A stretch of DNA of 64,000 nt. It comes from Leishmania donovani (Eukaryota > Euglenozoa > Kinetoplastea > Trypanosomatida > Trypanosomatidae). The position numbers were made by a program, and so were the translations under genes. Under the pieces are notes generated by a model. It ran no database searches. It saw only the letters and a program-made list of their open reading frames with translations, and was not told the origin of the DNA. This document shows positions 1 to 10,280 of the stretch, piece after piece. Every line of letters starts with the position of its first letter. Positions within the stretch are counted from its first letter, which is position 1. The stretch is from the NCBI RefSeq assembly GCF_000227135.1, contig NC_018253.1, forward strand, positions 96,313-160,312, written 5' to 3'.

Positions 1-1295
1 TTCTCCACAAGCTGAGCAAGCCCACGATGTGCTTCAGACGACTGCAGTACGGCCGCCACATCACTTTTGCCGTTGGTCTCGCCGCTGCAGCTGGCGTGCA
101 GCGTGAAGGCAAGGCAGAGGTGAAACCCCACGGCCTTTGAGTGCTTCACGTCCACGTCCGCGTTGCACTGGAGAGACCAGCAACGGCGTGCTCGCACCTC
201 GCCCCACCACGGGCAGTGCCGAGTCGCATTGTGTGGCGCATGGTCGCCCTTCTCCATACACGCCCGCAGGCCACGCATTGTGAGCTGCGTCTCACAGAAG
301 TCGCCGCCGGCTTCCTGGACAAACCTGCAAGCCTCCTCCACGCTGTCCCTCGCGTATCGCATGTGCAGCTGCCGCAGCTTCGCTTCCACCCGTGTTAGAG
401 CTCTCTCAATCACATCCAGCAGCTCGCCCACTTCATCGCCCCCTGACTCTTCGCCGCCACCGGCTGCGGGCTCTACAGGCTTAAAGCGTGGCTGTGTGTG
501 CCACGTATCGTACAGCTCAGCGGAGCACCGCCACCTCTGCCCAGTCGACTTCTTCGTTTTTCGTGATGACGCATCCGAGACGCCGCCGCGCTCGTCGCGA
601 CGCGTCCCCTCCTGCTCCTCAGTAGTAGTGGCAGGGAGGTCATCCTGCCGCAGCAGCCGCACTCGCAGCGTCAAATCGAGCGCTTCCAGCAGCTCGACCA
701 CGTTCGGCCGAGCAGTGCACAGGTGATGCACAAGAAACGTCTTCGTTGACTTCCACGACGCCCCACGCATTCCCTGGGCGCTATGGATGGCCCTCCACCG
801 CACACTCTCGGTCACGGCCTCGGCGGAGGTGCCGCAGCACTGCTCCACGAGGACGACGCTGATTGGATACTCCTCCAAAGCGCACACGAGACTCCCCACG
901 ACATGTGGTCGCTTGATGGGAGCGATGTCGAGCGTGGTCGACACGTCGTTGAAGTAGTGGTCAAAAAGTGCGGCGGCATCGCGGAGGATCTTGGGTGCTG
1001 CCGTAGAGGTCGCCAACGACGACGACGGAAGGCAAGGGGGCGCCGCGGAGGGAAACGTTGTCGAGGCCGAAGCTGCAGTGCCCTCAGCGGCGGTACCGCA
1101 TCTTCGAAGAGGACGCGCCGCCTCGGTATTCCGCCGCCACGTCGCGATTGCCCAGTATGAGAACCGCCGCACCCCAAGCCTCTGTCGCGCACGGCGCATA
1201 CGCCCAGACCCACGCCAGGCAAAGACGCGATAGCCGATCCCACTTCTACGTCTCTTTTTGCTTGGCGCTCCCTCCTTCTCTGCCTCGATGCGCAT
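1..1295 (-). CDS. Conserved hypothetical protein, C-terminus cut by window edge
   Basis: A minus-strand frame is open from an ATG at 1295 to the first base of the window with no stop, giving about 431 visible residues. An in-frame TAA just upstream (1299-1301) supports this start; a second in-frame Met lies at 1199. The first 30 residues are basic (a KKRRR-like cluster), compatible with a nuclear signal, followed by a low-complexity linker. From about residue 105 the sequence becomes a well-formed helical protein (for example PHVVGSLVCALEEYP and NVVELLEALDLTLRV), with an acidic glycine-rich linker near residue 280 and more helix after it. I do not recognise the family. There is a faint feel of a FANCD2/FANCI-type helical solenoid, but that is an impression only. 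The neighbour upstream in transcription is the TPR protein. Confidence 0.72.
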   Translation of the reverse strand, partial: MRIEAEKEGAPSKKRRRSGIGYRVFAWRGSGRMRRARQRLGVRRFSYWAIATWRRNTEAARPLRRCGTAAEGTAASASTTFPSAAPPCLPSSSLATSTAAPKILRDAAALFDHYFNDVSTTLDIAPIKRPHVVGSLVCALEEYPISVVLVEQCCGTSAEAVTESVRWRAIHSAQGMRGASWKSTKTFLVHHLCTARPNVVELLEALDLTLRVRLLRQDDLPATTTEEQEGTRRDERGGVSDASSRKTKKSTGQRWRCSAELYDTWHTQPRFKPVEPAAGGGEESGGDEVGELLDVIERALTRVEAKLRQLHMRYARDSVEEACRFVQEAGGDFCETQLTMRGLRACMEKGDHAPHNATRHCPWWGEVRARRCWSLQCNADVDVKHSKAVGFHLCLAFTLHASCSGETNGKSDVAAVLQSSEAHRGLAQLVE

Positions 1296-2146
1296 GCGTT
1301 AGCGATTGTTGTGTAAGTGATGGGCCACCCCGTGCGTGAAGACACACAGGGAGAGATCGAAGGAAGAAAAGGGAGGGGGTTGGCGGTGATGAGCCGCCGC
1401 AGCAGCTCCGAATAAAACAAAAGAGTAGCGAAGAGGCGTGGCCGAAACAGAAGAAATGGACGGCAGCAAGTAGTACGTGAAAGTTCGCCCGTCCCGCACG
1501 CCGTGAGAGCGAGGGGGCGCGCACGTCGCGCGGGGGCGTGCGAAGGGCCAATCACACGCAAGGCACTTCATGTCATTATAGCGTCTGCAACGGCGCGCCT
1601 TGGGAGGAGGAAGTTCGTCTGCTGGTCACAGAAAGGAGCTCTTTTGCCTCTCCGAGGCGCCACTTGCTACGAGCGGGGCGCAGACGCGTTGTTGCGCATC
1701 CAACTCCGTCCGCGAAGCGTCTGCCTGCCTGTCTACCTGTAGCGGGGCGAGGCGGGCGAGGATCCGAGCGTGGCTCGGCAGGAGGGGGTGGCGAGGGTCA
1801 CACACACGCGTACGTCTGCAACGACCGATACAGATCGACACGCAGATGCATGCACAACGCCCAAGACCCTGTGCGCGCATGAAACTTTCGGTGTTGCTGC
1901 TTCGGTTCCACACCTCAGCAAAGTCGAGCAAGCGACGCGAGGCAGCGGACAGGTAGTTTACATGGAGAACAGAGAGCGAGATGGCGACGCGCGAGCACGA
2001 ACTAGAAAAGGGCGGCTTGGCACACCATGGGAGGTGCCACAACGGCCTCGCCGATCGTGCGCTGACGCGCGCGGCCAGAGGTCAGTAAAAGAGGCCGCCA
2101 CCAGCCCATACAGAGAAAGGAGCGGGGAGAGCACGCAGGCGGTGCG
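1296..2146. other. Intergenic spacer, 851 bp
   Basis: This should hold the 3' UTR of the TPR gene and the 5' UTR of the left-edge gene. I see short purine/pyrimidine-biased stretches only. Frames on both strands are low-complexity Arg/Ser/Pro text without recognisable domains. Confidence 0.6.
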
Positions 2147-4708
2147 CTACGACGGCTCCTCAACCGCTACAGCGGTCAGCTCCTCGCCAGGTAAGCACAG
2201 GTGCATGTACGATAGCTCGTACACGTCGTGGCTCGTTAAGGTGGCAAGGAGGCCGCTGCGATCGCTACGCAGCGCAGCGTCCCAGTCCATCGCTGCCTCG
2301 TCGTACCGCTTCAGCTCCTTTAGCGTGAGTGCGCGGTTCACCAGCGCGTTCCACGCCGAGGGGGACGCCGTGGTTGACGTGCCGCCTACAAGAGGCGCTG
2401 CCAGCGGTGCGCCTGGGGCGCGCCCCAGAACCACGTTGTAGTCCCTGAGAGCATCTGCGTAGCTACCGAGCTGCTGATATATCTTCGCACGCTCATGATA
2501 GTATCCAAGCGGCGCGCACTCCGCCCCACCACCCAGCACCGGGTGCTCTTCCCTACGTGCCGTGGCCGCCGCAGCAGCCTCCTCGGTATGGGCGATGATG
2601 GCAGCGGTGAAAGCGGCGAGGGCCTCGCTAAGTCGCCCCGCAATCGCGAGCAGTACACCGTACGCATATGCAAAAGGCGGAGTGCGCTGCAGCGAGGGGT
2701 TGAGCTTCAGCGCCTCAGTGAGACTGTCAAGGGCGGCACTGTGCGCACCGAGGGAATGATGGATGCGACCTTGCAGGTAGTAGGGGTCAGCCGCCTCAGC
2801 ACCGAGCGCCACTGCGCGCTCGGCCTCGCTGCAGGCGCGAGTGCACTCCTGCACGTCCGCCAGCGCCTCCGCATAGCGGGCTAGAGAAAAGAAGACCAGC
2901 GCGCGGTTATAAAGAAAGGCCGGCACAGCTCGGCCACAAGCCAAGGAGGCGATGTGAGAGGTTTGGCCGGCCACACTCTGACTAGCCTCGATCGCGGCGG
3001 TCGCCCAGGAGAGCGCCAGTTCCAGTCGACCCAGTCGTCTAAGAATAACGGCGTGCAGGTGTTCCACCTCTCCCGGCAACACGCGGTGGCACGCAGCATG
3101 GGAGGTACTAGTAGGTCGAACCGTGTGCGGCTCGTGCTTCGCACGCTCTGTCGACGACTCATTGCTAGGTTCCTTGGCGTCGGTCACCTCTGCAGGTGTG
3201 GAGTTACTCTGGGATGCCTCCGCAAGCGGTGGTGAGGGTGGGTCGGCAGTCTTTATAGATGGCTCACCTTCGCTGAAGGGTCTGGCTTGCAGCGTCTGCA
3301 GCGCTCCGAGGTGGTCCTTCACTTCCACCTCCGACACAGCAAGTCGGAAGAAGCAGATGTCTCTCTGCGCGGCGTCGAGCTGATGCTGGGTGGAGCGCTG
3401 GCGAGCCTCGCGGAAGTGGCGCGCGGCGAGGTCGGTGTAGCCGTAGTCGCTATACACGAGTCCGAGGTGTGTGAGTGTCAGTATCTCCACATCTGCAACG
3501 CACACTGGCAGCTCGCTCATGCGCGAGGGCCGCTCCTCGTCGCCGCCGCCGCTGCGGTGGGCGCAAGCGGTCTCCCTCAGCACCTGCAGCGTGTTCTGCA
3601 GCGCCCGAAGCGCTGCATGCCGGTCGCCCTCTTCGTGGCGCACAATCCCGAGCAGCAAACTAGCGTACAACCGGATCGACACCTCTCGGGTCTGCTGCAA
3701 CGTCTCGGACTCAAGGGACGCTGCCGCGGAGGGGAGGTCCTTGTCGCAGAAGATGTGAGTCAGACCCATAGCAAGGCACGCGTGCGCGGCGGTCTTCTGC
3801 GGTGTCGTTCCCGCCGGTTCTTGCCTGGCTGTTTCCATTACTGTAGATGCTTGCAAGTCCATGAGTGCCTGCGGGCCCATGCCCAACTCCATCTCGATGC
3901 AGCCACGGTAGAACCGAAGGCTGTGCTCTTCCTGGCCTCGCAGGACCGCCTCATTCATCCTGGACAGTGCTTCGGCGTACCGCTTCCTGCGCACGAGTGC
4001 GAGGCTAAGGTGCATGGGGAACTCCAGCGTTTGTGCGTCCATCTCCGTCGCCCGCGTCAGGTACTCGACGGCCTGAACAAGGGACGTGCCCTCGAAGTAG
4101 TGGGCAAGTCCCATGTCGTGCAGCACGGAGGCGGGCCCCTCCCCTCCCACCTCGACAGACTTGCCCAGCAGCATCTTTGCCTTCTTGTACTCGCGGCTTC
4201 TGAGGCAGCTGCGGCCGTAGAGGGCGTACACCTTCGGCCGCGTAGCCTCGTTGACGCGAGACCACATCGGCTCCTGCAGGGCCTGCTGGAGGCACCACTG
4301 CGCGAGGCTCACACAGCCCTGCTGCATGTGCACACGACCAAGCTCGTAGCACCACATCCCATTATCCGGCTCCCACCGCAGCGCGCTGCGCAAGTCGGTG
4401 ACGGCGTCCGCGTACCGGCCCATGCGGTAGCACAGGTTTGCCCGACCCCCGTAGAGGGACGCGAGGCGGCGCGGGTCATTGCTGCCTTTGTCCACCTCGA
4501 TTGCGAGTGACATGTCGGCGAGGGCCGACGTTAGGTGACCAAGGCGGGAAGCCAAGGTGGACCGCAGCACGAGCGCATGCACATACGTGGGGTCCTGCTG
4601 AACCGCGGCTTGGAGAAGCTCGGCCGCCTTTTCCGGCGCAAACGTGCCCTCTGCAAGACACTGCCTGGCAGCCTCGACGAGGCCCTTCGTCGTGCGTGTC
4701 GCCCTCAT
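2147..4708 (-). CDS. Large tetratricopeptide-repeat (TPR) protein
   Basis: This 853-residue protein is built almost entirely of TPR helical hairpins. The N-terminal half has repeats with the usual A/G/Y/A spacing, for example LYGGRANLCYRMGRYADAV and the following unit around residues 105-140. A disordered Ser/Thr/Pro/Glu-rich insert sits near residues 480-550. Repeats resume to the C-terminus, for example YYHERAKIYQQLGSYADAL and NRALTLKELKRYDEA. No catalytic domain or membrane segment is visible. TPR proteins act as protein-binding scaffolds; in kinetoplastids many belong to flagellar, chaperone or transport complexes, but nothing here says which. The start is the first ATG of the open frame and TPR-like sequence begins directly after it, so it is probably right. 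The nearest functional neighbour is the IST1 gene. Confidence 0.88.
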   Translation of the reverse strand: MRATRTTKGLVEAARQCLAEGTFAPEKAAELLQAAVQQDPTYVHALVLRSTLASRLGHLTSALADMSLAIEVDKGSNDPRRLASLYGGRANLCYRMGRYADAVTDLRSALRWEPDNGMWCYELGRVHMQQGCVSLAQWCLQQALQEPMWSRVNEATRPKVYALYGRSCLRSREYKKAKMLLGKSVEVGGEGPASVLHDMGLAHYFEGTSLVQAVEYLTRATEMDAQTLEFPMHLSLALVRRKRYAEALSRMNEAVLRGQEEHSLRFYRGCIEMELGMGPQALMDLQASTVMETARQEPAGTTPQKTAAHACLAMGLTHIFCDKDLPSAAASLESETLQQTREVSIRLYASLLLGIVRHEEGDRHAALRALQNTLQVLRETACAHRSGGGDEERPSRMSELPVCVADVEILTLTHLGLVYSDYGYTDLAARHFREARQRSTQHQLDAAQRDICFFRLAVSEVEVKDHLGALQTLQARPFSEGEPSIKTADPPSPPLAEASQSNSTPAEVTDAKEPSNESSTERAKHEPHTVRPTSTSHAACHRVLPGEVEHLHAVILRRLGRLELALSWATAAIEASQSVAGQTSHIASLACGRAVPAFLYNRALVFFSLARYAEALADVQECTRACSEAERAVALGAEAADPYYLQGRIHHSLGAHSAALDSLTEALKLNPSLQRTPPFAYAYGVLLAIAGRLSEALAAFTAAIIAHTEEAAAAATARREEHPVLGGGAECAPLGYYHERAKIYQQLGSYADALRDYNVVLGRAPGAPLAAPLVGGTSTTASPSAWNALVNRALTLKELKRYDEAAMDWDAALRSDRSGLLATLTSHDVYELSYMHLCLPGEELTAVAVEEPS

Positions 4709-5962
4709 GGACGCGAGGTGTGCTGGAGCTTGTGTGTGGCCGTAAAGCGAGTCCTTACGCTGCGTTACGAAATGCGCAACCCCCTATGCACGTGAAGGCG
4801 GCATACATACGCGTGCCACCGCACCTGCGTGTCCCTCTCGCCTTATCTCAATGCGGGGGGGGGGGGCGTAAGTGAGAGATACGGTGCGCAACGTGCACAA
4901 GCCTTCTCCCCTGTGTGCGATGCGCCGTCGACCGGGAGCTGACGACGCAAGGGATGGGGAGATGGAGGGGCGGCGAATGGCCTCGGTCAGCACACACGGC
5001 ACGAGAAGACAGCAGTGCACAAGAGTCGCAGAGAACTGGAGCAGACGAAAACATCGTGAGCGGCACGCACGCAGTGCTCGCCGAAGCGCCAGCAGACGAG
5101 AAGAGGAAGCAGAGAGAGAGAGAGTTGCGGAGTGGGAGAGAGCTGCTGAGGCAAGCCGGGTGGATGTGTAGTCATCTCGAATTACCCGAAAGGGGCCGGC
5201 GCAAACCAGCCAGCGAGACGACCGCGAGAACTGCACTCGAGCTCGTAGGTAACTTCGAGAGACGCGTGGGCGTCGGTGTAGAACTACCATAGGAAGGGGT
5301 GAGCGTCCGTCTTTTCTTGTGTGTTCTTGGCTTGCTGGTGTACGCCCCACCCCACCCCAACTCGCCTATCGCCACTGCTCCCTCATGGCCTTTTCCCTGA
5401 AGCACTCCGATGCACGGCGCAGGAGGTGCAACGCAATGCGCGAAGGAATGAGGTGCAGAAAGGCGACAGAGGCGGGGGGTAGCACAGCTGTACATGTCAA
5501 GATCATCTCCATCCGCGTGGTGACGGCACGTCGACAGAGACACACATACACTCACATACGCACCTGGCGTGATGACGGTGAACGCGGCAAGTGGCGCAGT
5601 CGACGACAGTGACAGCCATCAACACATTGAACACGTGCGCAGGAGAAGATGTCGAAGAATGCAGTTGGGCATGCAATGACACAACGGCGCGGCCAACGAA
5701 TTAGGCAGCATGCAGAAAGAAAACCAAAACACAAAGGCGGCTGTGCAGAGCAGACAACTCGCTAGCACATACACGCATTACCGGCAGCCCACGGCGCTGT
5801 CACAAGAACCAGCCGTCCCTCCTCCTGCCGTCTACCAACAGGCAGCAGATGAATACATCAAAATCCACGCACAGCGTACATACATGGATGCGCGTGCGCA
5901 CATGTGTGCGTGTCGGGAGCATCCGCAAACGGAGAGAAGCAGACGACCGAACAACGGCTTTG
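4709..5962. other. Intergenic spacer, TPR 5' side
   Basis: This is the upstream flank of the TPR gene. It holds a 10-base G run near 4857 and the pyrimidine tract listed separately. I see no coding sequence. Confidence 0.55.
5101..5125 (-). promoter_or_regulatory. Polypyrimidine tract, likely trans-splicing signal for the TPR gene
   Basis: The plus strand is almost pure A/G here, so the transcribed strand reads as a CT-rich run about 0.4 kb before the TPR start codon. In trypanosomatids such tracts precede the AG where the spliced leader is added. The exact AG cannot be fixed by eye. Confidence 0.4.
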
Positions 5963-6577
5963 CCACCGAGTCCACCCGGTGCCATTCAACGCGACTCGAA
6001 CGGCCCCCCTCCCCGCGCCACTCCAGCCCTGGACCTTCACAGACCCGTCCCGTGTGTGGTGCCCATGCAGCCGTAGACACACGCGCGCTACACCAGCGCG
6101 CCGGCCCGATCATCGAAGCACCGCCTCGGCCTCATACTCTGTCCACTCACACCTCGGCCCCCGCAGGTCGCCTCGCAGCCGCTCACGTGATGCCCAGTCG
6201 CCACCTCGCGCATCCCTCCCCGCCCCTCCCCCTCGCGGTGGCTCAGCCTCCCCACACCGGTGTGGGGCGTGTGTGGGTCGGGGGTAGGGGTGAGGTACCT
6301 TCGAGTCACCCTGATGCTTTGCCTATTCTCATATGGATGCCACAGACGTGCCCACGGTCGCGGGTCGCGCCGACGCAACGCCGCCCCAGGACACGACCGC
6401 CGACATCAGCAGCCACACATCGCTCTGGCATCCCTACCTAGGTGGGTGCCGCCCCCTGACACCACCAGCAGGGGGAAGGGGGAGGGGCTCGGCATCGGCA
6501 GGGGGAGGGGCAGGGGCTGGGGGGGTCGACTGGCTTCTCCCGGACAGAGAGTGCGAGCGCCGAACCCTGTTTATACC
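5963..6577 (-). mobile_element. SIDER-like retroposon, copy 1 (615 bp)
   Basis: This block matches 31536-32296 almost base for base, once the assembly artefact in that copy is allowed for. Both copies begin with CCACCGAGTCCACCCGG and end at TTTATACC; flanks diverge abruptly outside. Both lie in the same orientation, here about 570 bp past the IST1 stop, in predicted 3' UTR. Non-coding, roughly 0.55-0.65 kb, dispersed and 3'-UTR-located is the profile of Leishmania SIDER retroposons. SIDER2 copies are linked in the literature to mRNA turnover. I could not identify the 79-bp signature from memory and see no clear poly(A) tail or target-site duplication, so the family name is inferred and the orientation is a guess from the UTR position. 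Confidence 0.65.
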
Positions 6578-7149
6578 GCCCACAGAGGGGGGCTGTCCGT
6601 CACAAGGGAGCAACGGGGGGAGGACGAGCAGCAAACACGCGACAGTGCAACAGGCAGCAGCGCACGCTGCTGCTTCGGAAAGAAGCATAAGAACCGGAAC
6701 ATGAGGCACGAAATGGGAGGAGAGGAGCGCGAAGAGGCGAAGGACCAAGGGCACAGACACTGGAGATGGATGCTGCATAAGCCTGTCCATCACAGTAAGA
6801 CGGAGGAGAAGACAGTCAACGGGGAGCACGATACCCGGCAAGTGCCTGAGCACTCACCAACAGAGCCGGCCCACACCGTATGCCGCAGAAGATGAAGGAA
6901 GGCACAAGGCGGCGAGCACGTGACGGGCAACACGGCGTGGGCTGAGGAACGCGAAGGACAGGAGCAGGAGGCGGAGGGGAGGGTCGGACGGTGCTCTATA
7001 ATTGGATCGCGGCACGTGAAGACCCTCGTCTGTGTCTGGAAGCGCTCAGTGGTTCTCGCCGCCTTCGTCCCTTGCTCGCCGTCATGTATGCGCCTCTGAC
7101 GGAGGAGCTGTGCCATTCCCTACCCCAAGCTTACATACATGCGCAGTTA
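6578..7149. other. 3' flank of the IST1 gene
   Basis: Unique low-complexity sequence between the IST1 stop and the SIDER-like repeat. No coding frame is convincing. Confidence 0.5.
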
Positions 7150-7953
7150 CTAGACGCACATCAGCTGCAGGAGGCGCTGGTCAATGGCGTCGTAGGGGGC
7201 CTGCATGGGCGGGATGTGCAGGCCAGATGGCGTCCGCACAGAGCCGCACACCTGCTGGCTCAACGCTGCACCGGCACCGGAGCACTCGACGCCACCACCG
7301 CTGGCCGCAGCTGCCGACGCGACCAGCCCGTTTGGGTCTCGAAGTCGCTCCTCGTCGTAGTTCGTCAGTTGGAACTCGCTCGCGATGTTGGTGAGGTAGG
7401 CAACGCACTTGTCGTTCGGCGGCGTGTACATGCCGAGCCGCTCCATCATCCGCTGGTTCACGGAAAACTCGGCATTCGACATCGACATCTCGACAAACTC
7501 GTGACCGAACTTCGACTCAAACATCTTGCGCAGCGCCGCCAGCTCCGGCACCGAGTCACCGATACGCGCGCTCGCCCACAGAACCGACGTAATCGCCTCC
7601 TTCAGCTCCGGCGGGCATGCCGAGCTCGGGTCCTTCTTGTTTTTGTCCGTCTTGAGCGGTTTGCTTTCGGCGATGAGCTGCACACGATTCGCCAACAGGT
7701 CGAGGAAGAGCGACAGCACCTCGTAGCCTTCGATGTTCACATCCTCGCGGATACAGTTCTCGACCCGAATGCGAGCAGAGTCGTACTTCTCCAGAGCGAG
7801 CAACTCTGCAACGCTGCGGCGCTGCGTCTTGACGCTGTTCACCAGCTTGTTCTTCTGCATTCCTAGACGCGTGGTGGCCATGCGGATGTTGGCGCGCACC
7901 TTGACCGGGTCAAAGCCTCCGGACGACTTTGTGTTTTTCAGGAAGCCCTTCAT
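7150..7953 (-). CDS. IST1-like regulator of Vps4 (ESCRT-III)
   Basis: 267 residues. The N-terminal 180 match the IST1 domain: the opening basic helix (KVRANIRMATTRLGMQKNK), then SVAELLALEKYDSARIRVEN and the helical bundle continuing to the conserved FGHEFVEMS segment. IST1 proteins are ESCRT-III folds that bind the AAA ATPase Vps4 and regulate its recruitment in multivesicular-body sorting and membrane scission. A Gly/Ala/Ser linker follows. The extreme C-terminus (about residues 254-267, with IDQRLLQL) resembles a MIM1 motif (L/I-x-x-R-L-x-x-L), the type that docks on the Vps4 MIT domain. Length is shorter than human IST1 (about 360), with a much shorter proline-rich linker. The ATG at 7953 starts directly at the domain. 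Confidence 0.9.
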   Translation of the reverse strand: MKGFLKNTKSSGGFDPVKVRANIRMATTRLGMQKNKLVNSVKTQRRSVAELLALEKYDSARIRVENCIREDVNIEGYEVLSLFLDLLANRVQLIAESKPLKTDKNKKDPSSACPPELKEAITSVLWASARIGDSVPELAALRKMFESKFGHEFVEMSMSNAEFSVNQRMMERLGMYTPPNDKCVAYLTNIASEFQLTNYDEERLRDPNGLVASAAAASGGGVECSGAGAALSQQVCGSVRTPSGLHIPPMQAPYDAIDQRLLQLMCV

Positions 7954-8747
7954 TATCGTCGGTTTGGTGGTGTGCCAGTGTGTGAGCGCGTGTCTCTGCA
8001 GAGTCGCTTGGCGTGTATATCAGCCGATTAGTCTCGCGCTTCCTGCGGTTGCCGCGCGTCGAGTCGATGGCTGCGCTCCGTGGAACAACAAACAGCAAAG
8101 AGCGAGTCTGGCTCGGCGACTGGGCCAGCAGCAGCACAGACACACACGCGAGGGGAGAGGCGATGCAGCCGAGGGCGGGGCAGTGGAAAGGGGAGAGGGC
8201 GAAGGTTCAAAGAATGCACAGGAAGCGCAATGTCGCGGCGATGGCAACGCGGGCGGCAGAGAGAGGGGAGTGGGGTCGTGCGTATGTTTACGGCTCTGCG
8301 CGTGCGTGCGCATACGCGGAGAGGGAAGAAGCACGGAGGGAGGGGGGAGTCGGGCAGAGATGGAGAGGCAGAGGCATGGGCCACAAAAGTCGAAGCACGA
8401 CAGTGCTGGGGTGGCACCTGCTCGCGACAGGCAGCTGAAGTGGATGCCCAGCAGCCACGAGATGCCGTGGCGCCTAGAGCGGCGACGTGACGCATTAGCG
8501 GAGCACATGAGCCGATGGCGCACGCCTTGCCAAAGAAGGGAGGGAGAGGCGGGCACATGAGTGCTGCTGCGAGACAACTCGATAAGGAGGCACAACAAAA
8601 CACCTACAGAGCACACACGCACACGCACACACCGCACATCAAGAGAGACTTACCCGCGGCACAGCACAGCGGAAAAAGAGATGTTCAACGTGAAAAGGTC
8701 ACGCGCAGAGGCAGAGACAGAAGCATAGGCACGTGTGGCCCACACGA
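7954..8747. other. Intergenic spacer between RET2 and IST1
   Basis: 794 bp containing the RET2 3' UTR and the IST1 leader. Purine-rich plus-strand runs at about 8150-8210 and 8318-8375 are candidate polypyrimidine tracts on the transcribed strand. I see nothing else. Confidence 0.5.
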
Positions 8748-10280
8748 CTAATCGAAGCGGTTATGGTGATGGTGGTGGTTCGACGTACCCCCGCGTCTGA
8801 CACCGAGGATCGTCTTTTCGGGTGCATTCGACGGCACGTAGCGCTCCATCGTGGCCGCCGCACGCGCGAACTCCTGCTTTACCTGGTTGAACTTAGCTGG
8901 ATGCAGGTGGCGACCGAGGTTCAGTCCGCCGGCCCCGACGTCTTCGTACGGGTCTTCGATGCCGAGGAGGTAGCTGAATGTGCCCTGCTTGCTCTGCGGG
9001 AAGTTCCAGTTCAAGTCGGAGCGGAGTGAAAGCCGCGGGCGGCTGAGGCTGACAATGTTCTTCTCATAGTTGAAGTGAGCCGCGTAGTAGATGAAGAAGC
9101 CGTGCAAGAGCTTGCCGAGCTCGACCGGGTCGCAGTCCCAAAGTGGGGAGAAGTCGGGGAAGCGCGGCATGTGGACTGGATGAGCTAGCGACCACGGGTC
9201 GATCCAGGCCAGCTGCCGAGTTGCCAAGAGGTAGTGAACAAACATGACCGTCACCGCGTAGGAGGTGAGCATGGCTGCCGTCCCCAGCCCCACGCCGGAG
9301 GCCTTGCCCCACGCCTTCGCGGCCATGGCTGCGTGGCGAGTAGCTGGGGGGCCGTTGTGCAGATAGTGGCGGAGCAGGTAGCTGTTCTTGACGCCGTAAG
9401 CCACAAAAGAGATATCCCACTTGTACATGAACATCTCCGGCACGTATCGGAGGTCCAGCATGTCGCGCGTGTAGTCCTCGCGCATGCCCTTGGTCATGAT
9501 CACCCCATCTGGGAAGAAGCCGACAGCCTCGATGGCTTGCTCGCGCGACGTGCACTGCACCGCGCACCGGCAGCCATACGTCGTCCGCTCCACCCAGATG
9601 CCCTCGATATTTTCCCGCCCCATCTTTGTGGCGATGTATTCCAGGTCCTTGGAATCCAGATGGCGGTTGCGTATGTCCCACAGGGTCGTGCGCGACTTGC
9701 GGTCCTCCTCCTCCGTCAGCACGGTGTACCGCCCCCGCGCGACCTTGTCGTCGTTGACGTAGCGCAGTTTCACGACAGGGGTGCGAGCCTCCGTGAGGGC
9801 CAAGAGATTGTTGCGCAGAAACTGCGGCATGTAGCGCTTGACAACTGACCACAGCTTTTCCGTGCGCTTCGCCTGCACGGAGTGGTCGGGGTACGGGTCG
9901 TCGAAGACACAGGCAAGGTCGAGGTCGCTGCCCCACTCCATCTGCCCGTGCGTCACCAACGACCCGCAGCAGTAAATTTTCGCATCCGGCGTCCACTTGT
10001 CGGCAAGCATCTGCAGCTGCTGTTGGGCCCGAATGGCCGTGCGAAACATCTGCTCTGGGCCGATCCGCTTGCTGTTCTCCTCCAGCAGCGCGCGACCCCA
10101 CAGCTCGTAGTGATCCTTCGAAGCAACCAGGTGCGAGGCGTAGCTGACCCCCTCCGACGCCGACGAGGACGCTGCGCTCGGCGAAGATGCAGCGTCAGCC
10201 GAACTCGGCGCCGCCACCGCGCTCGAACGCAGCCCGCGCGTGACGGCCACGTAGAGGTACAGTGGAGTAGGGGCGTGCAT
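8748..10280 (-). CDS. RET2: RNA editing 3' terminal uridylyltransferase 2
   Basis: 510 residues, close to the T. brucei RET2 length (about 490). RET2 is the TUTase of the mitochondrial RNA-editing core complex; it adds U to the 5' cleavage fragment during guide-RNA-directed insertion editing. Seen: a Ser/Ala-rich N-terminus consistent with a mitochondrial targeting sequence; the nucleotidyltransferase signature CCGS (106-107 = GS) with GSDLDLA carrying the metal aspartates D119 and D121; the third catalytic Asp in YKWDISF (D289); the RET2-specific middle domain between about 160 and 270; and the PAP-associated region with IEDPYEDVG near the end. Long stretches agree with the T. brucei protein as I know it. 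The tail NHHHHHNRFD is an odd histidine-rich extension. The ATG at 10280 fits the targeting peptide. Confidence 0.95.
   Translation of the reverse strand: MHAPTPLYLYVAVTRGLRSSAVAAPSSADAASSPSAASSSASEGVSYASHLVASKDHYELWGRALLEENSKRIGPEQMFRTAIRAQQQLQMLADKWTPDAKIYCCGSLVTHGQMEWGSDLDLACVFDDPYPDHSVQAKRTEKLWSVVKRYMPQFLRNNLLALTEARTPVVKLRYVNDDKVARGRYTVLTEEEDRKSRTTLWDIRNRHLDSKDLEYIATKMGRENIEGIWVERTTYGCRCAVQCTSREQAIEAVGFFPDGVIMTKGMREDYTRDMLDLRYVPEMFMYKWDISFVAYGVKNSYLLRHYLHNGPPATRHAAMAAKAWGKASGVGLGTAAMLTSYAVTVMFVHYLLATRQLAWIDPWSLAHPVHMPRFPDFSPLWDCDPVELGKLLHGFFIYYAAHFNYEKNIVSLSRPRLSLRSDLNWNFPQSKQGTFSYLLGIEDPYEDVGAGGLNLGRHLHPAKFNQVKQEFARAAATMERYVPSNAPEKTILGVRRGGTSNHHHHHNRFD

Noticed and set aside
812..1561. 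249-codon minus-strand frame over the left-edge gene
   Set aside because: Arg/Ser/Pro-rich text in a shifted frame. The overlapping frame 1295-1 reads as an ordinary helical protein and stays open to the window edge.
3287..4510. 407-codon plus-strand frame
   Set aside because: It lies antisense within the TPR gene, whose repeats are clear. The plus-strand text has no domain and is a GC-driven shadow.
6991..7866. 291-codon plus-strand frame
   Set aside because: Antisense to IST1, which has a recognised domain.
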